From Tetragonia tetragonoides (lineage: Eukaryota; Streptophyta; Magnoliopsida; Caryophyllales; Aizoaceae), in assembly GCA_038025085.1 (NCBI GenBank), contig CM076154.1, positions 16,094,001 through 16,158,000 of the forward strand: a stretch of DNA of 64,000 nt, written 5' to 3'. The notes under the pieces are model-generated. The model did no database searches and was not told the origin of the DNA. It saw only the letters and a list, made by a program, of their open reading frames with translations. Of this stretch, positions 25,479 through 38,092 are shown piece by piece (position 1 is the stretch's first letter; the number at the start of each line of letters is the position of its first letter). The translations under genes and the position numbers were made by a program.

Positions 25479-27539
25479 CTTGTCCTCTTTTGAGATTACA
25501 GGAAGACTTGTTTGGTTTTAATGGTTCTAACTTCTATGTGTTCATGTATCTGCTGGTTGTTTGCTTCTTGCGGAAAATCTTTGGCTTTAGCCAAACATGT
25601 GCCTACATGGATAGTAATTAAGAAATGTGTTGATTAAAAGTGACTGGATTTGCTCGTTGTATCACCTCCATTTACCACCAACTTGCCAATCTACAATGGC
25701 AATGTTGATATATGTGAAAGAAATGTTAAAAGATTGTTTCCCTATTACTGGTTCTAGACAATTCTATTATTCTGCTTTTTGTGCTTGAAGGCATAATGAT
25801 CAGCAAAATGAATGCTATTTCTCGGATTTATTATTAAAAAAAATAAATAAATAATGATCAGCTAGCATGTTAATTGAAATGGCACACTATCTAATATAGG
25901 TAGGTTTGTACTGCTATGATGACGAGCAGTTAGATGGATAGATTATCTCTACCTATGTGAGAAATCACGCAAATGTGCCTTTAGTTTTCCCCTTGTGTCT
26001 GTATGGTGTTGACACATTCAGTGATGTGGTGGAAAAGTCAAATCTGATTATGTGAATTATTTTGATCAAAATATATGTGACTTTGTTGGTTGATCTTGGC
26101 AAGAGTCTAAATGGTTCTTGTGTGGGATAGAATCAAAAGAGGGAAAAGAAATCTCATGTATCGTGTGCATACAGAATTAAGCAAGTAATTGTTAATTAGT
26201 GTGATAATTATATGAGACCATAATTTGAGCCTTATATTGTGATTAATTTTTGATCCAAAAACCATTGGCTTTTTGTGAGCTTTATGAATAATTTCTAAAA
26301 TTATTTAGAAGCATTGTGTAAATAAGTGAATGTTGTTTGTAGTTCACATGCTACAAAATTGACACCGTTCAATTCTTTGATATTATCATTTGCGTTATGA
26401 TATTTAATATTGTCTTATATTCCTGTATCAAAGAAATTGCAAATTATTTGGTGAGAAAGTATATGATTTCTGGTATGTATATTGAGAACATGTGGGGAAA
26501 GTTTTGTGTTCACTAACTACGTGTTATACATATTGGTGTTCTCAATATAATTTGATCGAATCTGACTCTTTGAGAATGTGGGGGTAACAAGTTAAAGTTA
26601 GTTTATCGTAATCTCTGTGGGTTTTTATGGGATCTAAGATATTCGAATGTGTATGTATATATATCTTTTATGCTCGTAAAATATTACATATAATTGTAGA
26701 GATATATTGAGCATTAAAAGAAATCAGTAATTATTCTCATGTATAGTAGCTTAAATGCCTTGAGGAGACAATAAGCGAATGTTTGACACTGAGTACATTT
26801 ATGGTTAATAATAAACCATGAACATCGTATGAAAGATATAGAATATTCTCCGTTTTTTGATGAGAAAAATCATCAATTTTCTTTATATGTGGAGATACTA
26901 TTGAAAGAGGTCCATATTATTATTGTGTATTGATTGCGAGAATTCATGGTAGCATATCACACAAGGTTCTAAATATTCTTTATTTTGTGTATGCTAGAGT
27001 TATTGAATTAATTTATTATTAATTTGTGTTTGCACTTTGCAATACATCATTGTCGTGTTTGATGTATTTTTTGTGCAAATATGTGACAAGTTAATAATAT
27101 ATACTTGTACAAATGAGTATGTATTTTCCCTTGTTGTGGGTGTTGTGACTGTTGTCTCTAAAATCTGACGTGTATATAACATGTTATAATTAACTATTCT
27201 TGAGTGGCAGGTCAAGAAGTTAGTTGAGACTTGAGAGACATGTTGATATGCATTTCGAGAAAGTTTAGTGTGCCAATTTCTTTTAATTGTGATTTGTTAA
27301 AATTAGTGTATCATGACAAAAGATGACGCATTTGCAATAGACAAACTATCGTCAAGTAACAATATAAATTAAAGAAAGATTGGTTTAAGCTTTATTATTG
27401 AATCGTCGAGGGGGATGAGGCTTAAAGCCCTTATATTGAGGAAATCATGGTGGATACCCAACCTTCATTGGTTCAATGTGGTCAAACGAAGCCATGAGGT
27501 TACTCAACGTGCACCATCTTTTCCCATCCCTATGGCGTT

Positions 27540-27760
27540 GTTGGTGCTATTGTGAGGTTGAGCACATGCTCTTAATGAATCCATATTTTATATAGTGGTC
27601 CTTATGAGACGGACTTGATGGATTCACCGCTTGTTGTGAGGTTGAGCTTCTAGCTCTTAATGATTCCATATCCCTATTTTTTGGGTGGTCCTAATTGAGA
27701 CGGACTTGATGGATTCACCGTTGGTATATGAGAGGTTGAGCATCATTTGCTCTTAATGGT
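27540..27760 (+). repeat. Three imperfect tandem units inside the LTR element
   Basis: Units share GTGAGGTTGAGC, GCTCTTAATG, and GAGACGGACTTGATGGATTC, with period near 105-110 bp. They sit in the 3' part of the internal region. Confidence 0.8.
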
Positions 27761-28187
27761 TTCTTAGTCCAGTTGTTTATTAGTCAAACCCATATGTGAG
27801 TTATGATGGACGTGATGGTTATGATGGACGTGATGAAATCACCTACGTGAGTGTAAAGGTTTGGCCGCCTTTTATGAAAGATTTTGGGCTATCTTTCTAG
27901 AGCACTCATAAGACCCAAGGTGTGCGCATGGCCTATATAATTGCGTTTATATTTTTCTATCGCGGAATTTGCACAAAATTAAGGTATAATATGTGTTGTG
28001 GGGGTCTCGATTGACCACGTGTAATTCATTGAGTTCAAGAGTACTTCACTCTTTGAATTAGCACCGGTTACTCGCTCACTTCACTACGTATCAATTCAAT
28101 CCTTCGGACATTGGTACTTAAGTATTCTATCTTTTCCTTTGTCCAGAAATTAAATCACTTGGCCTTTGTTGGCCATTAGTGGGGGAT

Positions 28188-28655
28188 TATTGGAATAATG
28201 GCACCCAAAGGTTATGGGGTGATTTGTAACCGATTTGTAATTAATTGTGGGTAATTCATATCCCATAATGTGCCACTAATAAACCCATTTAAGCTACTTT
28301 GATGGGTAGTGGGAGGTTACATTTACCATCTATAAATTGGGTGGCCATGTTCACTAGAGAAGGAGTAGAGAGAAATGTGAAGCAAGACACTTCTCCTCAT
28401 ATCCCCATGTGTGATTAGTTTCCGGGCAATTGTATTTGTGTTAGTTCCGAACCTCCATCCATGAGTGCACTTGTTTGGGGGTTGTTGTGTTAACCTTGGG
28501 GAGCGACCGGCGGAGACGATTTGCACCAAAGTCGTGCCGAAAATCGCTTTCAAGGCAGTGGCCCTCATACCACGGCGCAACGATTATTTGATAAGTCATC
28601 TACTCTATCCTTTCTATATTATTTTGTTATTGATCAATACCTTATATTTCCTACA
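28188..28655 (+). repeat. Right LTR
   Basis: 468 bp, four transitions from the left LTR, including the first dinucleotide (TA instead of TG). Followed by TTGAT. Confidence 0.92.
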
Positions 28656-28660
28656 TTGAT

Positions 28661-29433
28661 TACCTTGATAAAATGAATATCAATCATCTTTTAAATTATC
28701 TGAACAAAACTGATATTTATATAGGTCCCAAAACTTAAAAAAGAGTGTACTTATTGTAATTTAACATCATATTGAGGATTATACTAAAGCTGATAGAATA
28801 CATTTTTACCCAATTACACAAAAGGAGCACTCATAACAACTTTTCATTTTTTTTTACGGTTTTTTGTTGCAGTACGAAAAAAACACTTTTCGGAGGTGAA
28901 AGACACCGACGGAGGACTTCACCTTTCTTTTTTAAAGAATGATTAGAATGCAACATCAGAACTTCTAAACGCAGGTAAGTTAGAGATGAGATGCAATTCT
29001 ATTAAAATTTTACAGAATAGTAAACAACAATAAAATCATATTTCACTAAATGATCCTACTTTTGGTATGTGATTTTAGAGAGTTAATAATTAATAATATT
29101 TGATGAGACCATAAATTTACATATAGATTTTTCGAAAACTATTATATAATTTATTTTATTAAACTATTAATTTGGAGATTGAATCCGAGTCGGGATGAGA
29201 AAAATAGACTATTTTAGGGAGGTTCTATGGCACGTAATGGTGGGATGTAGGGAGTACTTCAAAAGAACAATTGTTTACAAGGGAAAAATATATAAAGTTT
29301 TATTTTTGGTAAATATATTGTAGACCAATTTTATTTTATTTTTTTTTACAGAGTAACCCCAAGCTTTTATGGTACCGTTTTCCATTTTTATACCCGTTAT
29401 TAATTCGTCACATACTTTTTTTTTTTGGCATAC
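28661..29433. other. Intergenic, no gene seen
   Basis: A/T-rich sequence between the LTR element and the LINE. No supported feature. Confidence 0.45.
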
Positions 29434-29494
29434 GAAAAGAAGTTTACCTTTTTGTTTTTTTTTGAAAAGGCAAGATAACCAGGTAACCCACAGG

Positions 29495-32400
29495 TTAACC
29501 TAAAGCGTCCTTTACCACTAAATTGGTAATGGACTGGTCAAATGGGGATGACCAAAACCGTAAAGTATCACAGGAGTGCCCAAAGTGCGCAAGATAATCG
29601 GCCACCGTGTTTGCCTCTCTGAAGCAATGTAGAACTTCCACTTTGTCAAAAAATGGAGGTCCTTCTTGGTGTCGATGAGGATGTTCTCTATCTCCCACGG
29701 GATGTGCCATTCCGCACGGATGGCTTTGATGACGGCCAAATTATCACCTTCAATAGTGATGTTCCTTATACCCTTAGCTCTCGCCAGCTTAACCCCTTCT
29801 CGCAATCCAATAGCCTCAGCCATGAGTATGGACGCGGAACCACAAGATCGTGCCCCCATAAATAGCACCTCGCCATCGTCATTCCTGAGCACAAAACCTG
29901 CAGCTGCTGCCAAATTATTTATTTTAGATCCATCAAAAGTTAACTTTACATAGTCTTTCCTTGGGTGAGACCAAAAGATATCTGGTCGGGGACCTTTTTT
30001 AACAAGCTAAGTGGGAAAAACACCTCTAGTATCAAAATCAAAGTTTTTTTCTGAGATCGACTTCCATTCAAAAAAACTAACTTTCACCGAGATAGCTATT
30101 TGAGTTGGACTAGTAGTTAAGTTGTCGAATTGGATTTTGTTCCTTGTAAACCAAAATAACCACCAAGTCATAATAAGCAGGATAAAGTTCCATTCTGAGA
30201 GCTTTCCTCTCAGAAAGTTAAGACTTTCTATGATTGAAAAATCTGGACTGACATCTACTTGTAACGATACTCCGCAAAGAGCTTCCACTTCCATTAAAGT
30301 TTGTAAAAAAACTGGACAATGGAAGAAAAGATGATATTTATCTTCACTATGGAAATTACAGAAGACACACTCTTGAAGAATGTAAACATGACTTTGTTGG
30401 AGTCTCTGCTTTGTTGGTAAACCATCAAGACAGAGTTTCGAAAGGAAAATTTTAATCTTTGATGGGATATTAATATCCCATATCCAGCTAAAACCACATT
30501 TTTGTTTATAAGAGTTTTGTAAACCCTGGGCAATCCAAGTAGCTGATTTGCAGGAAAAATCCCCGTTACTGGAATAACTCCAATAGAACTTATCAGAAAC
30601 TTCATTATGAGGAATTGGGATACCTAATATTGCTTGGATTGTGTCATTGGAAACAATTTTGGCAAGCATTGCTGTATCCCAGCCTCCCGTGTCCGAGAAA
30701 AAACATTTAACCGATAGCAAGATCATAAAGCGGATCATCCGAGAATTCATTATGGAACATATCTTTAAGAGGAACTTGCGAGACCCAACTATCAGTCCAA
30801 AATTTAACTGTTTCTCCATTTCCTATTTGCCAACGAATACCTTGTCTAAACAAATCACGTACTTCTAGCAAATGAGACCATTGCCAAGAATTAATAGTAC
30901 CTTTAGTAAAATATAAAATATGTTGTCCTTTTAGATACTTGCTGTTAATTAATCGTACCCATCTATTATCTGGATCCTTTATTATTTTCCAAATAAGTTT
31001 CATTTGCATTGCTTGATTAACTGCCTCGGCTTTCCTAAGTCCCAGACCACCCATATTTTTTGGGCGACAGACTTTATCCCAACCTATAAGATTAGGCGAT
31101 TTACTATCAGGAGGTTTATTCCAAAGAAAATTTCTGTTAACTTTATCTAGTTTTTTCAATGTAGTTGTTGGTAATGAAAAACTCTGCATTACAAATATGG
31201 GTGAAGCTGCAAGATTTGCTTGAATAAGGGTTGCCCTTCCTGCTTGAGACAAAGAATTTGCCTTCCATTTGGCAAGATGAGCTTGTGTACGATCTAGGAC
31301 ATCATTAAAGGTCTGCTCATTTACCCTTGTGTTAATAATAGGGCAGCCAAGATACTTATCCAAACTAGAAGAGTGACTCATGAGCAGAATACCTTTGAAG
31401 GCGTCAATTGTATTTCTAGATATATTTTTGGTACATTGAAAGGCTGATTTATCAAAATTAATTTTTTGGCTCGACATTTTACAATATTGATCAAGAATCT
31501 TTTTAATGGCATGACAACTTTAATTTGATGCTTCAGCAAAAATCATGGTATCATCTGCAAAAGTTAGGAAAGGAAGTTTTTCGGCCCCTCTACAAATTTT
31601 AATTCCGATACTTTTAGTGGAAGAATCACTTTCGCGCTGAAACCTACGAGCAAAGACCTCGGCACAGAGGATAAAAATATACGGAGAGAGCAGGTCACCC
31701 TGTCTTATGCCACGAGAAGGAAGAAAAGTAGGTCCTGGCGTGTTATTAATAAGAACTGAAAATGAAACTGATGAAATGCATTCTTTAATCCAGTTAATCC
31801 AAATATCATTGAAGCCAAACTTTTTAAAAACCTCAAAAATAAAGTGCCAGTCTAGTCTATCATAGGCTTTTTCCATATCCAATTTAATGCCAATCCAGCC
31901 ACTTTTACCTTTTTTTAATCGAAAAGAATGAAAGACTTCATGTGCAAGAAGTATATTATCCTGAATACACCTGTCTGACACAAAAGCACCTTGCAATGGA
32001 TGAATAAGTTTATTCAGTACTGTTTTAAGTCTATCGGTCAATATCTTAGAAATAATCTTGTAAATAGAGGAGCAAAGGCTAATAGGTCTAAAATGGTTAG
32101 CAGCCATAGGGTTGTCAATTTTTGGGATTAGAGCTATAAATGTCTGGTTTATTTCCTTTAAAATTTTCCCCGAAAAGAAAAAAGCTTTGACAGCACGGAT
32201 AACAGAAGGGCCAATTATATTCCAATAATTCTGGAAAAAAGCAGTTGGGAACCCGTCTGGCCCCGGGGACTTGTTGGGTGCCAAGAGAAAGATAGCCTCC
32301 TTAATTTCATCATTAGTGACTTCTTGAGTTAGCTTTGCATTATCCTCATTGCTTATCTCAACACCAATATCTTGAAGGTCTATCTCTGGATTAAATGAAC

Positions 32401-32910
32401 AATTGTTATCCTTTATAAAACGCGCTTTAAATTCTTTGGTTATTTCAGACGTCATGCTAGCAGAATTTGTAAAGTGAATACCATCTTTACTTTGAAATTC
32501 AATAAAAAATTTCCTGTTTTTGCGAATTGTTGCTTTAGTTTGAAAATACTTCGTATTTTGGTCTCCTAAAAGGAGATTCTTTTCCCGTGATCGTTGGAAC
32601 CAGTAAGTACGATTAAAATTAACAAGGCATGCTTTTTTCTTTATTAGGTTATTTTGAACACGAATAAGTCTAGTATTGACAGGAGTACTACAAAGTTTGC
32701 TTTGTACTTTGATAATCTGACCTTCAACTTCTTGAAGTTGGCGAGTTACATTATTAAACTTGAGTTTTGCCCATTTCTTTGAGAGCAATTTCAAGTTTTT
32801 AAGTTTTTGCAGAAATTGATACATTTGAGAACCATTGTGTCTTGAAGCCCAATATTTTCTGACCAAAGAGTCATAGTCCGAATGCTTAGTCCAAGCTAAC
32901 TCAATTTTAG
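29495..32910 (-). pseudogene. LINE reverse transcriptase, zinc-binding and RNase H domains
   Basis: The reverse transcriptase (32866-31520) shows PGPDGFPTAFFQ, FRPISLCSSIYKI, KLDMEKAYDRLDW, GIRQGDLLSPYIF and FADD. A TAA after FAEASN interrupts it and the same frame resumes to 30707. A frameshift near 30700-30720 leads to the zinc-binding region (FCNFHSEDKYHLFFHCPV). A TAG at about 30007 interrupts, and the frame resumes into RNase H (FDGSKIN, VLRNDDG, EAIGLREG, IEGDN). A second shift near 29700 leads to REANTVADYLAHFG and a stop at 29495. In function it would copy element RNA at the nicked target. It is dead as it stands. Confidence 0.92.
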
Positions 32911-33040
32911 GGGGGGGGGGGCTAAAGTTTGGCTAAGAGTTTAAACAAAGAATAATAGGAACATGATCAGAAACACTAAAGTCATGATGTGAGATATGCA
33001 TTAAGGGGAAGCATGATAAGCTAGAAGAAGGCACCAAGAC

Positions 33041-33640
33041 TCAGTCAAGTCTTTCTAGTATATTATTTATACCTGATCTTTTCTTCCTCCAAGTAAAGGA
33101 GCCACCAACAAAAGGAATATCTAAAACATTGGCATTGAATTTGAAAGAATTCAATCTATCAAACCTATTATGATTTGGAGGTGTACCCCCAAGTTTTTCT
33201 GTTCCTTTACCAATCTCATTGAGATCACTCATTATAACATAAGGAACTGTCAAAGTGGTGCAGTAAGCTAACAAATCATACCAAAACTGGTTTTTATGTC
33301 TAGCTTGTGCTGGTGCATAACAAAATATAACAACTAAAGGCCGAGAATTTGCATAATCTTTAAGTAGCAAGGCAATAAAACGCACATCTTTATATAAAAT
33401 AGCTACATCAACCAATTGAGAATGCCACATAACCCAAATACCTCCTGAAAAAACCCACACAATGAAATCAAAGCTAGAAAAGCCAAATTGATGGACTACA
33501 GTTGCAGAAGGGTCGTATTGAACTTTGGTTTCAGCAAGAGCTATTAAATGAACTTGATGTAGTTTGCAAAACAATTTAACTTCTTCACCAGCATTTTTCC
33601 TACCCACCCTTCTAATATTCCAAAAAGCAATTTTATCCAT
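33041..33640 (-). pseudogene. LINE endonuclease domain
   Basis: AP-endonuclease-like (EEP) domain that nicks target DNA. It starts MDKIAFWNIRRVGRKNA; LAETKV holds the metal-binding Glu; SDLNEIG, RFDRLN and GGSFTWRKKRSG match conserved blocks. The frame ends ILERLD then a TGA, but coding sense continues (VLVPSSSLSCFPL, SVSDHVPI) as far as a ten-base G-run near 32911-32920 where the frame shifts. Confidence 0.9.
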
Positions 33641-35027
33641 AAAAAACAACGTTTTTAGACAGACAACAGTAGGCTTTAAACATGATATTGCGTCTCTTGC
33701 CAACATGAAAGTCTATCTTCCACACCAATTCATATCATTAACAAGCCGTCGAGTATCTTCCACACCAATTCTCACAATGGGGAAGACATAAAAGGAGTCA
33801 ACAATAGAGTGTTTAAATCCAGATTCAATGCCATCAAAAGGAGGATTGACACAGCTAAGTCTTGTAGTTGCATTAATAATGTTCATTTGAGTTTCCTTAA
33901 TTGGACCCTCCCCCATTACCACAGACTTATAATTAAAAAAAGCCATTAAGCAAAAGTAGTTAATTCTTAAGACAAAACTGAGGGAAAAGGCTAGAGAGAA
34001 AGGGCGATAAGAAACAAGATGTAACCTGCAAAGCATATGCCTTATATAGCCGGGGCGAAGGAAGTCACTACAAAGCATATGCCCTTGCCTTAAATAGCCG
34101 TCAAGGGGGCAAATCAAACCGTTGAGCTGAGAAGGTAGCAAGTAACAAAATGTCTCAGCATGAGACTCTCGTACCAGCAAGTAAATGGAATATGCTATGA
34201 GCATTATGCTGTAATCTCCTGCAGAGAGGAGATGGTGGCACAATCCGTCTCTCTTCACCAAAGTTGAGGAGAGAGCAGTATTTGCATTGAAAAACCACTT
34301 TAAAAGATACCAACCGACGAACGGAAAAAATAAAAGGGGAGGACCAGAAGCAGTGAGCGCAACACCACGGAGCCCAGACCAAACGCCCCAAACCCCCAAG
34401 AGAGACCTAGGCACAAGGGAGTTGATAACACAAAGAGAGGGAATCAACACAAAGTTGAGAACAAGCCACACAGCCCACACAAAGGACCAAGAACTGCCAT
34501 AAAACAAGCTTAGAGAGTAGAAACCACCCAAAAATAGTATCCAGATAGTGCTGAAGAGTTATGGAGAACGAAATTTGGGTCTTTTGACGAAATCTAGGGC
34601 TAGAGATTTTTCCCCCAAATCTTACAAACAAATTCAAGAAATGAAATTGATAATTAATAACCAAAGGAACAGGCTTGATAAGTACCAGAAGGTACCTAGT
34701 ACACCAAGAAATGGGCTTAAAAGTAGTGATTTGAGTGAATTTACCATAAAAATGAGATTTATAATATGAAAGCAAACTATCTGTGAATGGGCATAATAAA
34801 GGCAAAAAGGAGCTATGGAGCTTGTAGACGAGATTTTCATGAAGGGATTGGTTAAATTGGATCTTGATATCAAAAGATTGGGTAGAATTGGCTATGGAGC
34901 TGTGAAACTTGTGTGGCTGAAGGTGAGGATGAAAGATGGGTATGGGTTTCTTGGGAGGTCTTTGGGGCTCTTTCTCTCTCATCGTTTTCCAAGTGATACC
35001 TGACTTCTTTTCTGAAAAGAAGTTTAC

Positions 35028-36600
35028 ATAAACGCAACAACTTGGTTGCGGCGGCCGCATCGTGTAGGTCTGCTTACGTCATCGCGTGACTTTTTCTTCC
35101 ACCTCTCTCATTCAAATTTCAACGGTGTTCACCCCAATTCTCTGTAACTTTCGCACTCCTCTGCTCCCCCACTCTCTCTCCTCTTCTCCTTTACCCACCT
35201 GCAGCTAATTACCATCACCTCACGGACGATGATTCCGGCAATGTTGACTATGGTGGGGGTGGAGTGGTGTGGTGGTGGCTTGGTCATCATTGGCAAATAA
35301 GGGGGCCATCATTGGCAAATAAGGGTGGCTGTGACAGTTGTGAGTTGTATTAGTCATCTGACTTGAATTGCGGGTGGCTTTGTTTATCATCAGTGAGGCT
35401 TTTAATTGGCTACAATGTCGAAAGGGATCTATGGTATTTCCTGGCATCTAATTTTTGAGGTTTTCTATCTTAATTTTGAGATTTTTTAACCACTAGTTTT
35501 GAAGGAATCACATGTATCCTCACAAATGACAATTAAGTGATATAATAATAAAATAAACTAACACCCTATACGGTAAAACAGATACTAAAGCTAAAAACAC
35601 TATCACTGTACCACAAAGGCACAAATGACCGAGCAGGCGAGCACCCCTACAACATAATAAACTAACACTATAACAATATAAACAAATACCACAATCTAAA
35701 AAGTAACACTAATAGAACAATCTTGAAAATTGATATCAAAGCAAAGCAAAAAAAAATTCAATATAAAAAAATCCTAAAAAATGCCATCAACGAAAAATAA
35801 ACAGACACTACAAAGTAACAATGTGACACTATTACAAATTAAATTGACATTACAAAAAAACAAAGTGCATGTAACTACAGCAAGTCAGCAACCATAAAAA
35901 AATGACACAACAAAAGAATAACTTGACACCACAAGGCAACAAAAGTAACACTACAATAATCCTTCAAATAAAGTAACGTTAGAACAAAGGTAAACTAACA
36001 CTGCAAGGTTATAAAATGACACTACAACAAAATAAAGTGTCATCCACATGACAAAAAAAATTTGATAAAAAAAACTATTAACAAAAATAGTTAACCTTTA
36101 AAATATAAAAATAAATAAATAAAAATGTATGAAGTATATCAATATAATTTAATTTTTTTTTAAAAGAAGTATATCAATATAAGTTAGTTTATACCAATGT
36201 AATCATTCAAAAAATTGAAAATAAGCCCAGATGAGTAAGAAAGAGAAAACAAAGGAAAAAAGAAGAAAAAAAAACATACTACCAGAATACAAGATTCGAA
36301 CCTGGGCCCAAAATCCACTAATAACCTGCCTTCAACCAACTACTCTATCAAACGCTGATATCAATTGCTGCAGTGAAATAAATATATAATGAACAAAATA
36401 AAAAGACAAAACAAAAAAAAAAACACGCGGCCCAGTCCCGCTGCTAGACGCACGTACTAGGTAGTCATTTCACGCGGTCGACTTACCGCATAGGGCGGCC
36501 CTATAAGAGAACGATTGTACGGACGGATGCATATATTAGAACAAAATAAGAAATTGGGCCCTTCTTTTGTGGGAAATTTATCAACCGGGCTTTTTGGAAG
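35028..36600. other. Intergenic, no gene seen
   Basis: A CT-rich and TGGTGG-rich stretch to about 35460, then A/T-rich sequence with many ACACTACAA / AACACTA repeats (35550-36060). A degenerate tRNA-like segment lies near 36290-36360: the minus strand reads GAGTAGTTGGTTGAAGGCAG, then CCCAGGTTCGAATCTTG. Confidence 0.5.
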
Positions 36601-38010
36601 CTGGTTGGTTATATAAATCCCTGCTAGGCAGCTAGGTTTTTCTTTTTCTTGTGTGATCAAACTAGAGTTAACTACACAAAGGAGGACTGAAGTTTGGGGT
36701 AGTTTTGATTTAAAGGACTCATGTTTTATTTTTTTGATTTCAAGGACTATTGGATGGAAACCATCCAATTGCTAACGGTTCCGTTAACCCCATGACTAAC
36801 TGAACTATATTAGTTACTTTGACACAAAAAAAAACAATTTGTTAAAATTTAAGCCTTTCCATTTCCCTAAAATAAATAAATAAATAAATAAATAAATTCC
36901 AATCCGTTTTTTCATCCTCAATGGGATTCATACCCAAATTTTAACTTCTCAACAAAGAATAACCTCATTGAATCCCTGATTGATTGCCATAATTTTAACT
37001 CGGTGGTTCGTGAATACTCCATTGAATTCAATTTCGATTGGTACCTTTTTACTCAATCAAATAATTGAATCCTTGATTGATTGCCCATATATTGCTTGGG
37101 GACTGGGGGTCCCTTTATTGTTTTCATGGAGAGATTTAGAATTGAATTGGGCGCAGAGGAGGAAGAAGAAGGGTGGGAAAGAGAAGGGAAAATGGGGGCT
37201 GGGGCATTTAATTTTGGCAAAATGGTTTTTTAGTGTCAAGGTAATTAATGTGGGTAACTAGTTTTCTCACCAAAAAAAAATGTGGGAACTATTTTTTATT
37301 TTTTTATTTTTTAAAGTAGTTAAGTTAAGTTATAGGGGTTAACTGAATAGTTAGCAATTGGACGGTTTCCATCCAATAGTCCTTGAAATCAAAAAAATGA
37401 AACATGAGTCCTTTAAATCAAAACTACCCCAAACTTCAGTCCTCCTTTGTGTAGTTAACTCGATCAAACTAAGAGTATTATTGTTTTCCTCTTTGTTATT
37501 TCTACTCTCTTTCTTTTGCTGATCCACCATCCCTATTAGGTTTGTCTCTTTCTCTCTCTTGTTTATTATTATGCTTGATAATGTAAAAAGGTTTATTTTA
37601 TCTTTTTGAGTTTTATATGTATGATTGTAGCTTAGTAAGTATGTGTATATTGACGGCTTAGTTTAGTTTTTTTTTTTTTTGAGGTTAGTTTAGTGTTTAC
37701 TATCAATGTATTGAAAAGTTGTTCCTTTTTAGTATATTTGAACTAAATCATACTAGTGGGGTTTGAGAAATGTTCTTAAATTTTATTACCAATTAGAATT
37801 TAGTGCTATACTTTGATCTACAATTTTATCAAAGTTGCAAACTTTTATAAATTATGCTTTCATGTTTTACAAATCTAGAAGTTGCCAAAGTTTTAAACTT
37901 TTTGTACTACATTTCCAAAAAAAATCTAAAGATTTTGCTTATAAAAAAAAGTTGTACTTTTATTTCCAAAATTTTTTTTTCTTTTTTTCTGAACGATTTT
38001 CTGAGATTTT
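36600..38010 (+). pseudogene. Old relic of an eEF2 leader and leader intron
   Basis: Upstream of the working eEF2 leader lies a diverged copy of the same layout. There is a TATA-like TTATATAAAT near 36610, a T/C-rich leader, CATCCCTATTAG followed by GTTTGTCTCTTTCTCTCTC (compare GTTTCTCTCTTTCTCTCTC at 38219), then intron-like sequence. Shared intron landmarks include ATTATGCTTTC, AAAGTTTTAA, TTTTTACTACA-like sequence and TGAACGATTT.CTGAGA. No eEF2 coding exon follows. A MULE-like element splits it at 36664-37461. Confidence 0.55.
36664..37461. mobile_element. MULE-like foldback element
   Basis: 798 bp with terminal inverted repeats of about 110-120 bp: GAGTTAACTACACAAAGGAG, GACTGAAGTTTGGGGTAG and so on, ending near CCATCCAATTGCTAAC. 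A perfect 9-bp duplication GATCAAACT flanks it (36655-36663, 37462-37470). The 9-bp size and long repeats fit Mutator-like elements. No transposase frame. Confidence 0.88.
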
Positions 38011-38092
38011 CCAAAACCTGTGTTCCATTTCTACGGTTTTACTTTTTTGCCCTCCACAATTCTTTCACGTGCCAAACGGCCTTGTTATAATA

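Larger units (their letters stand above)
24369..28655 (+). mobile_element. Non-coding LTR retroelement
   Basis: 4,287 bp. Two 468-bp LTRs (24369-24836, 28188-28655) run TGTTGG...CCTACA; the right one starts TATTGG. A 5-bp target duplication TTGAT flanks the element (24364-24368, 28656-28660). A purine-rich AGTGGGGGA precedes the right LTR. The LTRs differ at four places by eye, all transitions, so the insertion is fairly recent. The 3.35-kb inside has no gag or pol frame, so this is a LARD-like non-autonomous element. The sequence just after the left LTR does not look like a usual tRNA-Met primer site. Confidence 0.92.
29448..35013 (-). mobile_element. LINE (L1-like with RNase H), full span, degenerate
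   Basis: 5,566 bp on the minus strand, flanked by a perfect 14-bp duplication GAAAAGAAGTTTAC (29434-29447 and 35014-35027). The A-tail reads as T-runs at 29449-29462. Order 5' to 3': about 1.3 kb with no recognised ORF1 (35013-33700), endonuclease, reverse transcriptase, zinc-binding region and RNase H. Several stops and frameshifts break the long frame. Confidence 0.93.

Noticed and set aside
33713..35060. Long minus-strand frames upstream of the LINE endonuclease
   Set aside because: Composition is not protein-like and no ORF1 motif is present; treated as the LINE 5' region.
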